DNA of 10,197 bases from Euperipatoides rowelli (Eukaryota > Onychophora > Udeonychophora > Euonychophora > Peripatopsidae): NCBI GenBank assembly GCA_003024985.2, contig PXIH01S0036859.1; one strand, written 5' to 3'. The position numbers and the translations under genes are program-made. This document shows, piece after piece, positions 6,961 to 10,197 of this stretch. The notes below the pieces were generated by a model. It was given only the letters and a program-made list of their open reading frames with translations, made no database searches and was not told where the DNA came from. Position 1 is the first letter of the stretch; each line of letters begins with the position of its first letter.

Positions 6961-7587
6961 AAGTTTATAAATTTTTGAATTTAAAGATGTAATAAAGACA
7001 ATATTATCTTTGGATAAAAGCCACGATTAGAATCCATTGACAAAATTATCATTCTTGGGAATATCACTGAAAACATGTAGATAATTCGCATCAAAATTCA
7101 AGGATTCAATAGAGGAATATAAACGTTCAACAGAAAGGACCACAAGGAGACAAATCAAAGAAAGAAATTAAAAGACATCTTTAAACAAAGTAAGTATTAG
7201 ACGAACATGCGGATATAAATTCAGCTTTTAACTCAGTAAAAGTATAATCCAGTAGCAATCACACTCTAACATTGACATCGATGTCAACATCAAACAAAAA
7301 ACTTTAAATTACTTACATATAGCAAAATATAAAAGCATCAGCGGGGAAAGTACAAAATTTAATGAAATTCATGCAATATTAAGTAATAAAAACACAGCAC
7401 TAAAAATCAAAGGAGTATCCACTATCCATTGACAACTAGTGCCACCAAAATTTTAATTGAGAGTGGATCAGTACTTAACTTACTTGTTTATAATTTTCAA
7501 AATTTCATTTTAATTTTTCTATTTCAAAATTTAAAACTGTTTTGAAAAATGGTATCACATATAAGTGCTTTTTTCCAAGAAGGTTGA
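6961..7587 (-). other. Probable LINE 5' leader, with an open upstream frame
   Basis: No separate gene is seen here. On the minus strand the ORF1 frame stays open back to a TAA at 7027-7029, and beyond it from 7030 to 7167 (46 codons, including LICLLVVLSVERLYSS and FDANYLHVFSDIPKN) before the next stop. It may be a broken N-terminal extension of ORF1, or chance. From about 7170 to 7480 the sequence is probably 5' UTR. It contains a perfect 16-bp palindrome at 7272-7287 and a GGTGGCACTAGTTGTCAATG stretch (minus strand, near 7430-7450). The real 5' end of the element cannot be fixed from this copy alone. Confidence 0.35.
7272..7287. repeat. Perfect 16-bp palindrome
   Basis: TTGACATCGATGTCAA equals its own reverse complement. 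It lies in the presumed 5' leader of the LINE, where internal promoters of non-LTR elements sit. It could be a dimeric protein-binding site, but in 10 kb of AT-rich DNA it could also be chance. No factor is assigned. Confidence 0.45.
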
Positions 7588-8063
7588 GTAAGAGAAAGAA
7601 ATTATACAAAATACAGCATGCTATTTTCTTTGTTAAAAAATTTGTTATAAGTAAAAACCATAAAACAATAAAGGGATCGAAATAGCATGGCATCTTTCAC
7701 AATATTCATAATCATCGGGACAAACTCTCCAAATGCACGTCTTTGGCCATAAAACTGAAAAAAAAAAAAAAAACTATTCTAAATTTATTGATAGTAACTG
7801 GAGTATGAGATTTTGGTTTAATTTAGGTTTATGGCATTGAATAAACCTAAATTAAGCAAAAAAAAAAAAAACTTATCGGAATCCAGTTTATATCAACACA
7901 TTTTGAATTGTTTTTTTCCATTTTTTGCCAAAGTAATGTATTTGGAGAATTTGTTTTGTTGATCAATATATGAATATTGTGAAAGATACCAACTATCTCG
8001 AACCCCTTTATGGTTTTAACAAAGAAAAAAACATGCTATATTTTATTTATTTTTTTCTCTTAC
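7588..8063. repeat. Second long inverted repeat (hairpin), arms 220-245 bp
   Basis: The left arm 7588-7831 and right arm 7842-8063 are reverse complements around a 10-nt loop (TGGCATTGAA). The innermost 14 bp (TTAATTTAGGTTTA at 7818-7831 and its complement at 7842-7855) pair perfectly. Further out GTAAGAGAAA, AGCATG, TTTCTTTGTTAAAA, ATCTTTCACAATATTCATA and AATTCTCCAAAT-like blocks pair in order, with several indels. Pairing is visibly poorer than in the 2045-3080 hairpin, so it is probably older. The A runs at 7758-7773 and 7858-7871 lie in the arms and face shorter T runs, so they are not retroposon tails. There is no protein and no clear target duplication. It is probably a hairpin MITE or foldback remnant and shares no terminal sequence with the first hairpin. 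Confidence 0.8.
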
Positions 8064-8976
8064 TATAAACTGTTTTACTTCTGCTAAATTCATGGATATT
8101 TATATCATAAACTAAATGAATGTTAGAGAAGTACTGGGTAGTTTAGCTTCAGAAATTACAATATAAATGCAGCTTATGAAAATCACATTGACATTAGCAA
8201 TTTTCTAATATTTTGCACTAATCTATATTGTCTGTATTGAGGCCAGATACCAGGACTGAATAAGATTCATAAAATTGAACCAAGTACATGTTATATATTG
8301 CAGTGTACTATTTAATTAACTCAAGTATTTCAAAAGCATTAAACATTAATATTAATAAAATATGTGTATTGAAAAAAAACATAAAATTATATTTTCTTTT
8401 CTAGTATTTTTATTGTCAAGATGGGGGAAATTATTAGAGCGTTTTAAAATAAAAATGCAAAATTTCCATTATCAATTTACAAGTCAAATTTTAAATTTAC
8501 TTATTATTTTAAAATGCTTTAGGATCATATTGATTTTCTTTAAACAATGTAAAAATTAAGAGGCATTTTAAAATTTTTGATTTTGCAATTCATACCAGAA
8601 AATTATCTTTTAATTGAATTGGAGAAAGAAAGAACTTTTAAACTATTTTTCAAACTTTTAAAGTTTATTCATTAAACTAGTCATGAAAAGTTTAAACCAC
8701 TTTGGAAATGTAATAGTTTGCATGGTTGGTTTAGCACTTATATTTTACTTGTTTATGTGTGTGTGTGTATTATCTTTAGCTTAATTAATATAAATTATTT
8801 ATAAAGTTTATTTTAATAGTGTAATCTAAATAAACGTTGTATTTTTTTTAACTTATTTTGTAAACAAGAAATCTTTGGATAATTTAAATATCTCTTATTC
8901 TTTTTTTTTAATCAAACTCCTCACCACATGTTTTTCTTATTATGTACAATTATTTAAAAAAATCAATATTTTATTG
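8064..8976. other. Gene-free AT-rich stretch
   Basis: No recognisable protein, RNA gene or transposon end is visible on either strand. It holds a short GT microsatellite at about 8756-8768 and several poly-T tracts. The open frame at 8362-8559 encodes only Phe/Ile/Leu/Lys-rich text as expected of AT-rich non-coding DNA. Confidence 0.6.
8756..8768. repeat. Short (GT)n microsatellite
   Basis: About six to seven uninterrupted GT dinucleotides. No function is implied. Confidence 0.7.
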
Positions 8977-9070
8977 AAAAAAAAGTATTCTTGTACAAAG
9001 TCTAATCCGAGATGGATTTCCCCGATTTGAACCAGCGACCAGCTTGGTCCAGGAGCGCCAAGTCAGAATG
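8977..9070 (-). mobile_element. Possible tRNA-derived SINE fragment with B box
   Basis: This short patch is clearly richer in G and C than its surroundings. On the minus strand it reads TTGGCGCTCCTGGACCAAGC, then TGGTCGCTGGTTCAAATCGGGG. The GGTTCAAATCG at 9023-9033 fits the RNA polymerase III B box (GGTTCRANTCC) except at the end. TGGCGCTCCTGG about 27 nt upstream is a poor A box. Downstream on the same strand it ends near TTTTTTTTC (8978-8986), which could be a pol III stop or SINE tail. A tRNA cloverleaf does not form: the T stem pairs badly and no anticodon arm or acceptor is seen, so a SINE remnant is more likely than a tRNA gene. Confidence 0.35.
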
Positions 9071-10197
9071 ATTTCTTATTCTGTATTTACTTGCAGCTTT
9101 GATTTGTTAACTTCAGATGCAATGCATGTCTTTAATCATAAATTATTTTTAACTGGTAGGAGAGGAGGGGGGGGGGTTGTTATTAAATTTTTAAACTGAT
9201 ATTGTAAATTTAATGGATTTAAATTTATTTAAGTAGTTCTCGTTTTAAAAATGTCTCAATCTTATGCATTCTCAAAATTCTAGAGCTTAAATTACTTGGT
9301 ATGAATTACTATAATGGGCTTTGCCCTGATGTCTATTAAGGTCTAAAGTCCCCTGAAATTTACAAGCTTTACAGTAATCAGTTGTTTCTTTTTAAATCTT
9401 TTAAAATTTTTAATATACATCCTTTATATTTCTATTAACAGCATACCATTTCCACTTATGCCTACTAGTCTTACATGGTTTATACTGTTCTATGGTTGAT
9501 AAACACTGATAACTTTATTTTAAATAAATACTTATTAAAATTTAAAACTTTTTTTTTTGCTCTTTTCAAGAATGAATTAATTATTCACCATTATTATTAG
9601 CAGTACAGTTTGATTTAAACTATTATTATTTAATTTTTGTTATCACATCTGCTTTTTCTTAATCCCTATATTCAACCAGAAGATAAACTTAATGTTGAAT
9701 TGAAGATTGATATTTAAATTGACTTTAGGGTATACATTGAACTAATAAATATTATATATCAGAGGTTCACAATATTTCAATATAAATAACTACATTTCAA
9801 GGGCTTCATTTAATTTCTTTAAACAAGGATTTCTGAGAATTTAAGCTCTACAAAGACTTAAAAAGATATTTGAGTTGTGTAAATTTCCAAGATTATACAT
9901 TACATAAAATTATTATATTATAAATATTATATTATAAATTAGGAAAATGCATTAAAAAATGAATAAATATAGAAGTGAACAGTTGAGACTTCATTTAGTC
10001 CATATGAAGATTCCAGGATTAAAATCTCAGCTAAAATCCACCAAGTATTACACCTTTCTTCTCACTAGGTAATTTTGAATGGATGAAATAAGAATAATGC
10101 TTCTAAAAGAATAATATAGGCTCTATAGTGCAAATAGTTATTAGAGCCCAAACATTCAAGAGTGTAGCCTATATATAACACATAAATACATTATACA
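9071..10197. other. Gene-free AT-rich stretch to the window end
   Basis: No coding region or RNA gene can be supported. Small structures only: a G-rich tract (ten Gs at 9167-9176 within GGTAGGAGAGGAGG-type sequence), poly-T at about 9548-9557, and a tandem AT repeat at 9911-9939. The rest is low-complexity AT-rich sequence with stops in all frames. Confidence 0.6.
9911..9939. repeat. Two tandem 14-bp AT repeats
   Basis: TATTATATTATAAAT occurs at 9911-9925 and again at 9925-9939, an exact tandem pair with a 14-bp step. It is low-complexity sequence that probably arose by slippage. Confidence 0.6.

Larger units (their letters stand above)
3543..7170 (-). mobile_element. Decayed APE-type non-LTR retrotransposon (CR1/L2/Rex1/Crack-like)
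   Basis: Read on the minus strand, the segment gives ORF1 (2A-like peptide, PHD finger, RNA-binding-like end) and then ORF2 (APE endonuclease, reverse transcriptase). This is the order of LINEs that copy themselves by target-primed reverse transcription. An N-terminal 2A plus PHD module in ORF1 is known from APE-type elements of the CR1, L2, Rex1 and Crack clades, and the YADD block and following WC--N---N--K--VM pattern agree with that part of the tree. At least three in-frame stops and half a dozen frameshifts make it inactive. The element stops within ORF2 at about 3545. The 5' border is not clear: it may lie between 7170 and 7580, and no target-site duplication can be found without the 3' end. 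Clade placement within the CR1 group is inference. Confidence 0.85.

Noticed and set aside
7505-7693. Minus-strand open frame of 62 codons
   Set aside because: It overlaps the left arm of the second hairpin and encodes only Phe/Leu/Ile/Lys-rich text without any motif. It is an AT-composition artefact.
7758-7871. Poly-A tails of retrocopies at 7758-7773 and 7858-7871
   Set aside because: Both runs lie within the hairpin arms and face T runs in the opposite arm, with no retrocopy body upstream.
8362-8559. Plus-strand open frame of 65 codons
   Set aside because: Low-complexity hydrophobic and lysine-rich text, no upstream or downstream gene context and no recognisable domain.
9000-9070. Genuine tRNA gene on the minus strand
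   Set aside because: Only the B box is convincing. The T stem mispairs and no anticodon arm, acceptor stem or clear A box can be drawn.
9160-9177. G-quadruplex from the G-rich tract
   Set aside because: The tract is mostly one G10 homopolymer with short neighbouring GG runs. A four-tract arrangement with regular loops is not clear, and run length may be unreliable.
1-10197. CRISPR array, bacterial operon or phage-type module
   Set aside because: Composition, LINE remnants, hairpin repeats and the lack of closely packed ORFs are eukaryotic. No regularly spaced short repeats with spacers are present.

Overview
The window is AT-rich, gene-poor eukaryotic DNA dominated by repeats and dead mobile elements. 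No intact protein-coding gene, rRNA or convincing tRNA is visible. The content fits a large, repeat-rich invertebrate genome. An arthropod, perhaps a hemipteran insect, is my best guess from the flavour of the 3066-3377 gene fragment and the repeats, but this is inference. Single Ns at 1228, 1309 and 2301 show it is a draft assembly.

Layout, left to right. 1-1134 is featureless AT-rich DNA apart from a decayed 80-bp-period repeat at 61-180. 1135-1402 holds two identical 93-bp copies around an 82-bp piece bounded by Ns, probably an assembly artefact. 1382-1710 is a diverged two-unit tandem repeat (period about 167 bp). 1734-2036 is a dispersed repeat of the 'AACTAGCTG...ACCCAGCGTT...TTTTATATA' kind with an internal 54-bp duplication. 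2045-3080 is a long inverted repeat: core arms 2179-2603 and 2615-3034 are about 90% complementary around an 11-nt loop. Its left arm carries a 110-bp element with its own 10-bp terminal inverted repeats. 3066-3377 (+) is a broken fragment of a protein-coding sequence.

From 3543 to about 7170 lies a decayed non-LTR retrotransposon (LINE) on the minus strand. ORF1 carries a hydrophobic segment, a 2A-like peptide ending DVNLNPGP and a PHD-type zinc finger, then a linker and a C-terminal RNA-binding-like region. ORF2 carries an APE-type endonuclease and a reverse transcriptase with YADD. The combination points to the CR1/L2/Rex1/Crack group. Stops and frameshifts break both ORFs. The 3' end (RT C-terminus, 3' UTR, tail) is missing while the 5' half is present, the reverse of ordinary LINE 5' truncation.

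7588-8063 is a second, unrelated long hairpin (arms about 244 and 222 nt, 10-nt loop). From 8064 to the end the sequence is AT-rich with only minor repeats and one GC-richer patch at 8977-9070 that contains a minus-strand tRNA-type B box, perhaps a SINE fragment.

The most notable items are the ORF1 2A-PHD module and the two long hairpins on either side of the LINE. If transcribed, the hairpins would make long double-stranded RNA that could feed a small-RNA pathway. No new defence or metabolic system is supported by this sequence.
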